Shown here piece by piece: positions 1 through 7,087 of a DNA stretch of 64,000 bases. The notes below the pieces were generated by a model. It had not been told where the DNA came from and made no database searches. It saw only the letters and a program-made list of their open reading frames with translations. The stretch is from Phytomonospora endophytica (GTDB taxonomy: Bacteria; Actinomycetota; Actinomycetes; Mycobacteriales; Micromonosporaceae): the NCBI RefSeq assembly GCF_014202425.1, contig NZ_JACHGT010000007.1, forward strand, positions 62,001-126,000, in the 5' to 3' direction. The position numbers were made by a program, and so were the translations under genes. How positions within the stretch are numbered: the first letter of the stretch is position 1; each line of letters starts with the position of its first letter.

Positions 1-149
1 GTCCGCTCCCCCGCCTCCGCGACGGCGATCGCCTTGAGCGGGATCCGGTGCTCGAAGTCCACCTGGGTCAGGTACAGGTCCTCGCCGTCGAGCCGCATCG
101 AGGTGTCGTCGCCGCTGTTGAGGACAGGGGCGGCAGGGGTGATCGACAT
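1..149 (-). CDS. Hypothetical protein, N-terminal fragment (runs off left edge)
   Basis: Only the first 49 codons are present, read leftward from an ATG at 149; the rest lies outside the window. The start is supported by an AGGA element about eight bases upstream. The visible residues begin MSITPAAPVLNSGDDTSMRL and continue as a hydrophilic stretch with no signal peptide or membrane segment. I recognise no domain. It is divergent from the CPBP protease gene with about 106 bases between them. The frame is open to the edge, but this is little evidence for such a short piece. Confidence 0.45.
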   Translation of the reverse strand, partial: MSITPAAPVLNSGDDTSMRLDGEDLYLTQVDFEHRIPLKAIAVAEAGER

Positions 150-255
150 GAGCGTGATCCTAAGTGGGCATCGCCACCTGTCGATATCCGCCGGTTTCCT
201 TCACCGCCGACCGATTCCGTCCGCCGGGCGTGCGCGGCCTCCCTATTCTGGGCGC

Positions 256-999
256 GTGACTCCCCGCCGCCCGGTCACCCCACCCATGGCCATCGCGCTG
301 GCCGCCGGACTGACCGTGCTCTGGCACGCCATCCTGTTCGCCTCGGCTGAACTCGTGCCCGTGTTCGACGCGGCCTACCTGAGCACGACCCTCATCAACC
401 TCAGCACCGCGCCGGTCGCGCTCGTCGCGGCGTTCGTGCTCGGCGACTGGCGGCTGACGGGGTTCGCGCCGACTCCGGCGCACGCGGCCGCCTCGCCGCG
501 CGCGGGGCGGATTCTCCTGGTGCTGCCGCTGTTCGCGGTGAACCTCGTCTACCTCGCGCAGGGTTTCGAAGGCGACGCCGAAACGCTGCTGCGGCTCGCG
601 GGGCTCTGCCTCGCGGTCGGGATCGCCGAGGAGAGCCTGTCGCGCGGAGTCGTCCAGCACGTCCTCGGCGGATTGCCCCCGGCACGCACGGCGATAGCGG
701 TCGGAGTCCTCTTCGGACTCGGCCACGCGCTGTCGGGCGCCTGGTTCGAGACGCCTGTCGAAGACGTGGCCTTCCAGGTCGTGTCGACGACCGCCTTCGG
801 TTTCGGCTATGCCGCCGCGCGCTTCCACCTGGCCACGATCTGGCCGCTGGTCGCCGCGCACGCGCTCGACGACCAGCTCCAACTCGCCAGCCCCGGCGCG
901 GCCCCGTGGCCGGTGCAGCTCGCCGTGGCCGTCGCGTTCGTCGCGTACGGCTGGTGGCTCCTGCGACGGCCCGGTGTCGCGGCGGCGACGGCCACATAG
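256..999 (+). CDS. CPBP-family intramembrane glutamic protease
   Basis: A 247-residue polytopic membrane protein of the CPBP (CAAX protease and bacteriocin-processing, Abi) family. The diagnostic motifs are visible: EESLSR at about residues 125-130 (the EExxxR catalytic motif), a glycine-histidine pair in GLGHAL with His at about 157, and a further His near 202 in the last helices. Most of the chain is alternating hydrophobic segments, as expected. The frame is open further upstream, but the GTG at 256 is the last plausible start before the first membrane segment. Substrate is unknown; bacterial members act in protein processing, bacteriocin immunity or maturation. It has no obvious link to the alcohol dehydrogenase gene downstream. 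Confidence 0.8.
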   Translation: MTPRRPVTPPMAIALAAGLTVLWHAILFASAELVPVFDAAYLSTTLINLSTAPVALVAAFVLGDWRLTGFAPTPAHAAASPRAGRILLVLPLFAVNLVYLAQGFEGDAETLLRLAGLCLAVGIAEESLSRGVVQHVLGGLPPARTAIAVGVLFGLGHALSGAWFETPVEDVAFQVVSTTAFGFGYAAARFHLATIWPLVAAHALDDQLQLASPGAAPWPVQLAVAVAFVAYGWWLLRRPGVAAATAT

Positions 1000-1045
1000 G
1001 ACTCCGGCCGGGCCGTCGAAGAAAGCCGTGCGCCCACGGCTGCTA

Positions 1046-1065
1046 CATACCGCCCGGTCGGTATG
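1046..1065. promoter_or_regulatory. TetR-type operator, copy 1 (upstream of alcohol dehydrogenase operon)
   Basis: The palindrome CATACCGCCCGGTCGGTATG lies 28 bases ahead of the dehydrogenase ATG. Its outer half-sites CATACCG and CGGTATG are perfect inverted copies. Nearly the same 20-mer occurs at 15692-15711 and 18808-18827, each upstream of another transcript of the catabolic island. The likely ligand is the TetR protein encoded at 17462-18055. Confidence 0.75.
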
Positions 1066-1093
1066 CTGGCTTCGACCCCGACGAGGAGGCCAC

Positions 1094-2185
1094 ATGCGGA
1101 TCACCGGCGCCGTCCTGGAACGCTGCGGCGCTCCCCCACCTTTCGCCGAGTCCACCCCGATCACCGTCGGCGAACTCGACCTCGACCCACCCGGTCCCGG
1201 CGAGCTCCTGCTGCGAATCGAAGCGGCGGGCCTGTGCCACTCCGACCTGTCGGTCGTCGACGGCAGTCGCCTGCGGCCGACGCCCATGCTGCTCGGCCAC
1301 GAGGCCGCCGGCGTCGTGATCGGGACCGGCCCCGGCACCGCGGTGGCGGTGGGCACGCGCGTCGTGCTCACCTTCCTCCCGCGCTGTGGAGACTGCGCCG
1401 CCTGCGCCACCGACGGACGCCTTCCCTGTTCGGCGGGCGCCGCCGCCAACGCGGCCGGGACGCTGGTCGGCGGCGGAATCCGGCTCCACCGGAACGGCGT
1501 GCCGGTGCGCCACCACCTGGGCGTGAGCGCCTTCGCGACACACGCCGTCGTCTCGGCCGACTCGGTCGTACCCGTCGACGACGACGTCCCGCCCGGCATC
1601 GCCGCACTGCTCGGCTGCGCCGTCCTCACCGGCGGAGGGGCGGTCGTCAACGCCGGGCGCCCGGGACCGGGCGACACCGTCGCCGTCGTGGGCCTGGGCG
1701 GAGTCGGCATGGCCGCCCTGCTCGTCGCCGCGGCCCTCGGCCACGAGGTCATCGGCGTCGACGCCGTCCCCGCGAAACTCGACCTGGCCCGCGAACTGGG
1801 CGCCACCACCGCGTGCACACCCGCCGAGGCGACCGGACTGCGCGCGCCGGTGGTCGTCGAGGCGGCCGGTTCGGCACGCGCCTTCGAGACCGCCTGCGCG
1901 ATGACCTCGCCGGGCGGCACGACCGTCACCGTCGGCCTGCCCCATCCCGACGCCCGCGCGTCGATCAGCCCGCTCGGCCTGACCGCCGAGGCGCGCACGA
2001 TCGTCGGCTCCTACCTCGGTTCGGCCGTCCCGAGCCGCGACATCCCCCGCTACGTGGAACTCTGGCGGTCCGGGCGGCTTCCGCTCGACCGCCTCATCTC
2101 CGGCCGCATCGGCCTCGGCGAACTCCCCGCCGCCCTCGACCGCCTCGCGGCCGGGGAAGCGCTCCGCCAGCTCGTCACCTTCTGA
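1094..2185 (+). CDS. Zinc-dependent alcohol dehydrogenase (MDR family)
   Basis: A 363-residue medium-chain dehydrogenase that should oxidise an alcohol to an aldehyde or ketone with NAD(P). The catalytic zinc ligands appear as Cys/His in AGLCHSDLS and LGHEAAG. The structural zinc site has the usual four-cysteine spacing in CGDCAACATDGRLPC. The Rossmann motif is GLGGVGMAALL. The ATG at 1094 follows a GAGGAGG-like ribosome site by about six bases. It heads a three-gene operon with the SDR (25-base gap) and the MaoC hydratase. A TetR-type palindrome sits just upstream, so it probably belongs to the same regulon as the ABC/acyl-CoA operon. Substrate is not deducible. Confidence 0.88.
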   Translation: MRITGAVLERCGAPPPFAESTPITVGELDLDPPGPGELLLRIEAAGLCHSDLSVVDGSRLRPTPMLLGHEAAGVVIGTGPGTAVAVGTRVVLTFLPRCGDCAACATDGRLPCSAGAAANAAGTLVGGGIRLHRNGVPVRHHLGVSAFATHAVVSADSVVPVDDDVPPGIAALLGCAVLTGGGAVVNAGRPGPGDTVAVVGLGGVGMAALLVAAALGHEVIGVDAVPAKLDLARELGATTACTPAEATGLRAPVVVEAAGSARAFETACAMTSPGGTTVTVGLPHPDARASISPLGLTAEARTIVGSYLGSAVPSRDIPRYVELWRSGRLPLDRLISGRIGLGELPAALDRLAAGEALRQLVTF

Positions 2186-2210
2186 CCCGCACCGCCGAAA
2201 GGACCCCCTC

Positions 2211-2963
2211 ATGGCCTCCCGTACCGCCATCGTCACCGGCGCCGCACGCGGCATCGGGGCCGCCGCGGCCCGCCGGCTCGCCGCCGACGGCCACGCCGTC
2301 GCCGTGCTCGACCTGCTCGAAGACCAGGCACGATCCACCGCGAAGGCCATCGCCGACGACGGTGGCACGGCGATCGCGATCGGCGTCGACGTCGCCGACG
2401 AGGCGGCCGTGAACGCGGCCGTCGAGCGGGTCGCCGAGGAACTCGGCGCGCCCACGATCCTGGTCAACAACGCCGGGATCCTACGCGACAACCTGCTGTT
2501 CAAGATGACCGCCGACGACTGGGACGCCGTCATGGGTGTGCACCTGCGCGGGGCCTTCCTCACCACCCGGGCCGTACAGTCGCACATGGTCGCCGCGAAG
2601 TGGGGCCGGATCGTGAACCTGTCGAGCACCTCGGCGCTCGGCAACCGCGGGCAGGCCAACTACGCCGCGGCCAAGGCCGGGATGCAGGGCCTCACCAAGA
2701 CCCTCGCCATCGAACTGGGCCGCTTCGGCGTCACCGCCAACGCCGTCGCGCCCGGCTTCATCGACACCGAGATGGTCCGCATGACCGCCGAGAGGGTCGG
2801 CGTCTCCCTTGAGGACTTCCTGACCGGAGCCGCCGCGCAGGTCCCCGTCGGCCGTGTCGGGCAGCCCGAGGACGTCGCCGCCGCCATCGGGTTCTTCTGC
2901 TCCGAGGCGGCCGGTTTCGTCTCCGGGCAGGTCCTCTACGTGGCGGGCGGTCCGGCCGCATGA
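2211..2963 (+). CDS. SDR oxidoreductase, FabG-like (3-oxoacyl/3-hydroxyacyl type)
   Basis: A classical short-chain dehydrogenase of 250 residues. The cofactor loop is TGAARGIG (residues 9-16), NNAG is at about 86-89, and the catalytic Ser/Tyr/Lys are near S138-S139, Y151 and K155 (YAAAK). The closest family feel is FabG or PhaB, enzymes that interconvert 3-oxoacyl and 3-hydroxyacyl thioesters. With a MaoC hydratase starting four bases before its stop, it probably supplies the 3-hydroxyacyl-CoA dehydrogenase step of a beta-oxidation-like route. FabG function in fatty acid synthesis is less likely because no fab genes are nearby. Confidence 0.87.
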   Translation: MASRTAIVTGAARGIGAAAARRLAADGHAVAVLDLLEDQARSTAKAIADDGGTAIAIGVDVADEAAVNAAVERVAEELGAPTILVNNAGILRDNLLFKMTADDWDAVMGVHLRGAFLTTRAVQSHMVAAKWGRIVNLSSTSALGNRGQANYAAAKAGMQGLTKTLAIELGRFGVTANAVAPGFIDTEMVRMTAERVGVSLEDFLTGAAAQVPVGRVGQPEDVAAAIGFFCSEAAGFVSGQVLYVAGGPAA

Positions 2964-3424
2964 CCGCCGCGACGATCCACGCCGACTCCCCCGCCGCGCT
3001 CGCCGGGACCGTCGGGCAGGTCGCGACCGGGGGCTGGTTCACCGTCGGGCAGGACCGCATCGCCGCGTTCGCCGACGCCACCGAGGACCACCAGTGGATC
3101 CACCTCGACACCGAGCGGGCCGCGGCCGGGCCGCTCGGCACGACGATCGCGCACGGATTCCTGACGCTGTCGCTGCTGCCGCACCTCGCGGCCTCGCTCG
3201 TCGAGGTCGACGGGGTCTCCATGGCGATGAACTACGGCATGGACAAGGTCCGCTTCCTCAGTCCCGTCCCCGCCGGAGCGCGCGTGCGGGCGACCACCGA
3301 GGTCACCGCCGCCGAGACCACCGGCACGGGAGTGCGGCTGAGCACCCTCGTGACCGTCGAGATCGAGGGCGGCGACCGGCCCGCGCTGGTCGCGCAGACC
3401 CTCACCCTCTACGTCCCCGGGTAG
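2960..3424 (+). CDS. MaoC-like (R)-specific enoyl-CoA hydratase
   Basis: A 154-residue single hot-dog-fold protein. The hydratase signature is present: D43 and H48 in ATEDHQWIHLD, followed by GPLGTTIAHGFLTLSL, as in PhaJ/MaoC enzymes that hydrate enoyl-CoA. Its ATG overlaps the SDR stop (ATGA), indicating translational coupling. The expected pair of steps is enoyl-CoA to (R)-3-hydroxyacyl-CoA here, then oxidation by the upstream SDR. It ends just before a strong hairpin that separates it from the convergent thiolase. Confidence 0.85.
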   Translation: MTAATIHADSPAALAGTVGQVATGGWFTVGQDRIAAFADATEDHQWIHLDTERAAAGPLGTTIAHGFLTLSLLPHLAASLVEVDGVSMAMNYGMDKVRFLSPVPAGARVRATTEVTAAETTGTGVRLSTLVTVEIEGGDRPALVAQTLTLYVPG

Positions 3425-3427
3425 TGA

Positions 3428-3464
3428 CGACCGTGGAGCGGGCACGAAGCCCGCTCCACGGTCG
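3428..3464. terminator. Bidirectional hairpin terminator between convergent genes
   Basis: A perfect 15-bp stem (3428-3442 with 3450-3464) around a 7-base loop lies between the MaoC stop (3424) and the thiolase stop (3469). There is no strong T-run, as is common in GC-rich actinobacteria. It probably ends transcription from both sides. Confidence 0.75.
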
Positions 3465-3468
3465 ACGA

Positions 3469-4691
3469 TCACAGGCGTTCCAGCACCATCGCCATCCCCT
3501 GGCCCCCGCCGACGCACATCGTCTCCAGCCCGTAGCGCCCGCCGGTGTCGGTGAGTGCGTTGATGAGGGTGGAGGTGATGCGCGCGCCGGTCATTCCGTA
3601 GGGGTGGCCCACGGCGATCGCGCCGCCTTTGACGTTGAGTTTCTCCTCGTCGACGCCGAGTTCGCGGGCCGAGGGGATGACCTGGGCGGCGAAGGCCTCG
3701 TTGATCTCGACGAGGTCCATGTCGCCGATGCCGAGGCCCGCGCGGGCGAGTGCGCGCCGGCTGGCCTCGATCGGCCCGAGGCCCATGATCTCGGGTGAGA
3801 GGCCGCTGACGCCGGTGGAGACGATGCGCGCGAGCGGTCGAGGCCGAGTTCGGTGACGACGCGTTCGGAGACGATGACGACGGCGGCGGCTCCGTCGTTG
3901 AGGGGGCAGGCGTTTCCGGCGGTGACGGTGCCGTCGGGGCGGAAGACGGGGGCGAGCGTCGCGAGTCTCTCGACGGTGGTGCCGGGGCGGGGGCCGTCGT
4001 CGGCGGACACGACGGTGCCGTCGGCGAGGGTGACGGGGGTGATGTCGCGGGCCCAGAAGCCTTCGGCGATCGCCTTTTCGGCGCGTTGCTGGCTGCGGGC
4101 GGCGAAGGCGTCCTGTTCTTCGCGGGTGATGCCGCGGGAGGAGGCGACGTTCTCGGCGGTCTGGCCCATGGGGATGTAGGGGTCGGGCCGGTTTCCGGTC
4201 TCGCGCGGGTCGGTCCAGGCCGGCGCGCCTCCTTCGGCGTGCTCGAAGGTGCGGGCGAGTGCGTCGGCGAAGGAGGGGTTGGTGAGGTCCCGGCCGGGGA
4301 TGTGGTCGCTGGATCCGATCGTCATGCCGCTGACCGATTCCGCGCCGGCGGAGACGAACACGTCGCCCTCCCCGGCTTTGATGGCGTGAAAGGCCATGCG
4401 TGTGGTCTGGAGGCTCGACGCGCAGTACCGGGTCACGGTGGCGCCGGGGACGGTGTCCCAGCCGAGCATCACGGCGACGATGCGGGCCATGTTCATACCC
4501 TGTCCGCCACCGGGGAGTCCGCAGCCGAGCAGTAGGTCGTCGACACGTGCGGGGTCGAGTCCGGGCAGTGCGGCCATGGCCGCGCGGATCATCTGGGCGG
4601 CGAGGTCGTCGGCCCGGGTGTTCTTGAGCGATCCCTTGTAGGCGCGGCCGATGGGCGAGCGCGCGGTCGCCACGATGTATGCCTCGGTCAT
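3469..4691 (-). pseudogene. Acetyl-CoA acyltransferase (thiolase), interrupted by a one-base frameshift
   Basis: Thiolase that would cleave 3-oxoacyl-CoA with CoA at the end of a beta-oxidation cycle; about 407 residues if restored. The first frame runs from the ATG at 4691 (MTEAYIVATARSPIGRAYKG), with the nucleophilic Cys in TRYCASSLQ, to about position 3838. The second frame carries the C-terminal half, including the NEAFA motif, the active-site His in GHPYGMTGAR and the Cys in CVGGGQGMAM. The frames join if one base is restored at the GG at 3836-3837 (the expected coding CCC reads CC), giving GL-D-PLARIVSTG. No other lesion is seen, so a sequencing error or a very recent mutation are both possible. 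It lies 26 bases downstream of the acyl-CoA dehydrogenase. Confidence 0.85.
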
Positions 4692-4717
4692 GGTGGTCCC
4701 TCTCGGTGCCGGAGCGG

Positions 4718-5911
4718 TCAGACGAAGGCCTGGTGGCCGGTGATGGCCCGGCCGACGATGAGCGTGTTCATGTCGTGGGTGCCCTCGTAGGAGTAGACGG
4801 CCTCGGCGTCGGCGAAGTAGCGGGCGACGCCGTGGTCGAGCTGGATGCCGTTGCCGCCGAGGATCTCGCGGCAGCGGGCGACCGTCTCGCGCATGCGCGC
4901 GGTGGTGAAGGCCTTGGCCATGGCGGCGTGTTCGTCGCGCTGGACGCCGGCGTCCTGCATCTGGGAGACGCGGACGCACAGGGCGATGCTCGCGGTGATG
5001 TCGGCGAGCGCGCCGGCGAGTTTGTTCTGGACGAGTTGGTAGGCGCCGATGGGTTTGCCGAACTGTTCGCGTTCGCGGGCGTAGCGGACGGCGGCCTCGT
5101 AGGCGCCGACGGAGACGCCGATGGCCTGCCAGGCGACGTTGGCGCGGGTGGCGCGAAGGATCTTGGCGACGTCGCGGAACGAGTCGATGCCGGCGAGGCG
5201 GTCGGATTCGGGGACGGCGACTCCGGTGAGGGTGATGTCGGCGTTCTGGACGGTCCGCAGGGCCTGTTTGCGCTCGATCTTGGTTGCGGTGAAGCCGGGG
5301 GTTCCTTTGCGGACGAGGAAGGCCTTGACGCGGTCGTCGGCGGTGTCCTTGGCCATGATGACGGTGACGTCGGCGAAGGTGGCGTTGCCGATCCAGCGTT
5401 TGGCGCCGTCGAGGATCCAGGTGTCGCCGCGGCGGGTCGCGGTGGTGCGCAGGCCGCGGGCGGTGTCGGAGCCGGCGAGGGGTTCGGTGAGTCCGAAGGC
5501 GCCGACGAGTTCGCCGCGGCCCATCGCGGGGAGCCAGGCCGCGCGTTGTTCGGTGGAGCCGCCGATGCCGATCGAGCCCATCGCCAGGCCGCTGGTCACG
5601 CCGACGAAGGTGGCGATGGAGCAGTCGACGCGGGCCAGTTCGAGGGCGGCCCAGCCGCGGAAGACGGCGCTGTTGGTGAAGCGCGCGGTCTCGGGCCACA
5701 TCGGGCCGAGGATGCCGAGTTCGGCGAGGCCGGGGATGACCTGGTGGGGGAACTCGGCGCGGTCCCACTGGTCGTCGGCGATGGGGCGGATCTCGCGTTC
5801 GAGGAAGTCGCGCAGGCGGGCGGCGGCCTCTCGCTCCACCGGGGTGAGGACGTCCTGGAAGGAGTAGAAGTCGGCGTCGAGGAGTGCCGGGCGGGTGGGT
5901 GCGATTGCCAT
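4718..5911 (-). CDS. Acyl-CoA dehydrogenase, glutaryl-CoA-dehydrogenase-like
   Basis: A 397-residue flavoprotein that introduces a 2,3 double bond into an acyl-CoA. Family motifs include FGLTEPLAGSD, the REREQFGKPIGAYQLVQ helix, and YEGTHDMN near the C terminus, whose Glu is the expected catalytic base. The ending GRAITGHQAF is characteristic of the glutaryl-CoA dehydrogenase subgroup. However, where that enzyme has an Arg (SGYRS) that binds the distal carboxylate, this protein reads DCSIATF, so glutaryl-CoA may not be its substrate. The ATG at 5911 follows a GGAG element. It is divergent from the TetR/QsdR-like regulator, with a palindrome between them, and upstream of the broken thiolase. 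Confidence 0.87.
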   Translation of the reverse strand: MAIAPTRPALLDADFYSFQDVLTPVEREAAARLRDFLEREIRPIADDQWDRAEFPHQVIPGLAELGILGPMWPETARFTNSAVFRGWAALELARVDCSIATFVGVTSGLAMGSIGIGGSTEQRAAWLPAMGRGELVGAFGLTEPLAGSDTARGLRTTATRRGDTWILDGAKRWIGNATFADVTVIMAKDTADDRVKAFLVRKGTPGFTATKIERKQALRTVQNADITLTGVAVPESDRLAGIDSFRDVAKILRATRANVAWQAIGVSVGAYEAAVRYAREREQFGKPIGAYQLVQNKLAGALADITASIALCVRVSQMQDAGVQRDEHAAMAKAFTTARMRETVARCREILGGNGIQLDHGVARYFADAEAVYSYEGTHDMNTLIVGRAITGHQAFV

Positions 5912-5941
5912 CGTTTCTCCGATCCATCGGTCCGCTCCCAG

Positions 5942-5969
5942 TGTGCATCATTTCTGAGAATGTTGCACA
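5942..5969. promoter_or_regulatory. Palindromic operator in the divergent ACAD/regulator promoter region
   Basis: The arms TGTGCATCATT (5942-5952) and AATGTTGCACA (5959-5969) are inverted repeats matching at 10 of 11 positions across a 6-base spacer. The site is AT-richer than its surroundings and lies between the divergent starts at 5911 and 6000. It is the obvious binding site for the regulator at 6000 and differs from the CATACCG-type operators. Confidence 0.65.
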
Positions 5970-5999
5970 ACTCCGGTTCCGCGATGTTAGGCTGCCGCC

Positions 6000-6647
6000 A
6001 TGACAGCGCCTTCGACCGCAGCCACGCCCACGGTCGAGGGCATCGCCGCCGTCGGTCTGGCGGCCGCACCCTCACGGCTTTCCGAGCGCCTCGGCACGCA
6101 CGCCGACACCGCCCGGGCACTGCGGCTCGCCCGCGAGACCTTCATCGGCGGCGAGCGCGTCGACATGGGCGCACTCGCCGCCGCTCTCGGCGTCGACCGG
6201 ACGTCGCTGTTCCGCTGGGTCGGCAACCGTGACGCGCTGCTGTCGGAGGTCTTGTGGTCCCTGGCGGTGCCGACGCTGCTCCAGGCCGAGGATGCCGCCG
6301 AGGACCTGGCCGGCGCCGAACGCGTCGCCGCGCTGCTCATCGCCTTCATCGACGACCTCATCCGGGCCGAGTACTTCCGCGTGTTCCTGCGCCGTGAACC
6401 CGCCCGGGCGCTTCGCCTGCTGACCACCGCCGACAGCCCGATCCAGCGCCGTTACCTCGCCACCACCGCCTGGGTCGTGCGGCGCGACCTCGGCGAAGAA
6501 CCCTTCGACGGCACCATCGCCCCCGAGGAGCTCGCCTACCTCCTCGTGCGGGTCTCGGAGTCGTTCACCTACGCCGACCTCATCACCGGCGAGGAGCCCA
6601 GCGCCGAACGCGCCGGGACCGCGATCCGCCACCTGCTGCGCGTCTGA
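6000..6647 (+). CDS. TetR-superfamily regulator, QsdR-like
   Basis: A 215-residue regulator with an N-terminal helix-turn-helix (GALAAALGVDRTSLFRWVG, about residues 58-76) and an all-helical ligand domain. The sequence FIGGERVDMGALAA and the general layout recall QsdR, the regulator of gamma-lactone catabolism in Rhodococcus. That assignment is by memory of the family, not by alignment. It is divergent from the acyl-CoA dehydrogenase gene with a 28-bp palindrome between them, so autoregulation and control of the dehydrogenase/thiolase pair are likely. The thioesterase gene follows after 17 bases and is probably cotranscribed. Confidence 0.78.
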   Translation: MTAPSTAATPTVEGIAAVGLAAAPSRLSERLGTHADTARALRLARETFIGGERVDMGALAAALGVDRTSLFRWVGNRDALLSEVLWSLAVPTLLQAEDAAEDLAGAERVAALLIAFIDDLIRAEYFRVFLRREPARALRLLTTADSPIQRRYLATTAWVVRRDLGEEPFDGTIAPEELAYLLVRVSESFTYADLITGEEPSAERAGTAIRHLLRV

Positions 6648-6664
6648 CCACTGAAGGGATCCCG

Positions 6665-7087
6665 ATGCCGGTCCGCCACGTCTTCCCGCTCCGCTGGAAC
6701 GACAACGACCAGTACGGCCACATGAACAACGTCGTCTACTACGAGGCCATGGACACCGCCGTGAACGCGTGGATGATCCGCGAGGCCGGGCTCGACCCGG
6801 CCGGCGAGGTCATCGGCGTCTGCGCGGCCTCGCAGTGCCGTTTCCTGGAGTCGGCGTCGTTCCCCGCGGAGCTGGAGGTCGACATCGCCGTCGGCAGGCT
6901 CGGGAACACCAGTGTCACCTGGGATCTGGCGATTCTGCGCCGGGGCGCCCCCGACCGCGCGGGCCCGCTCGCACACGGGTCGTTCACGCACGTGTTCGTG
7001 GACCGGGCGAAGCGCCGCCCGGTCCCGATCCCCGAGGTCGTCCGGGCGGCCGTTACGGAGCGGCTGGGGCCTCCGACCGCCGCGTGA
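6665..7087 (+). CDS. Acyl-CoA thioesterase (4HBT hot-dog fold)
   Basis: A 140-residue single-domain hot-dog thioesterase. The signature RWNDNDQYGHMNNVVYYEAMD (short form: RWxDxDxxGHxNN, with Asp near residues 13-15) is that of 4-hydroxybenzoyl-CoA-thioesterase-like enzymes, which hydrolyse acyl-CoA to free acid and CoA. It probably relieves CoA sequestration in the neighbouring acyl-CoA pathway. The ATG at 6665 has a GAAGGG ribosome site. Its last 35 bases overlap the end of the convergent ligase gene, so there is no room for a terminator. Confidence 0.85.
   Translation: MPVRHVFPLRWNDNDQYGHMNNVVYYEAMDTAVNAWMIREAGLDPAGEVIGVCAASQCRFLESASFPAELEVDIAVGRLGNTSVTWDLAILRRGAPDRAGPLAHGSFTHVFVDRAKRRPVPIPEVVRAAVTERLGPPTAA

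Noticed and set aside
160-1998. Long minus-strand frame across the CPBP and alcohol dehydrogenase genes
   Set aside because: The product is low-complexity and domain-free; the plus-strand genes carry clear motifs and ribosome sites.
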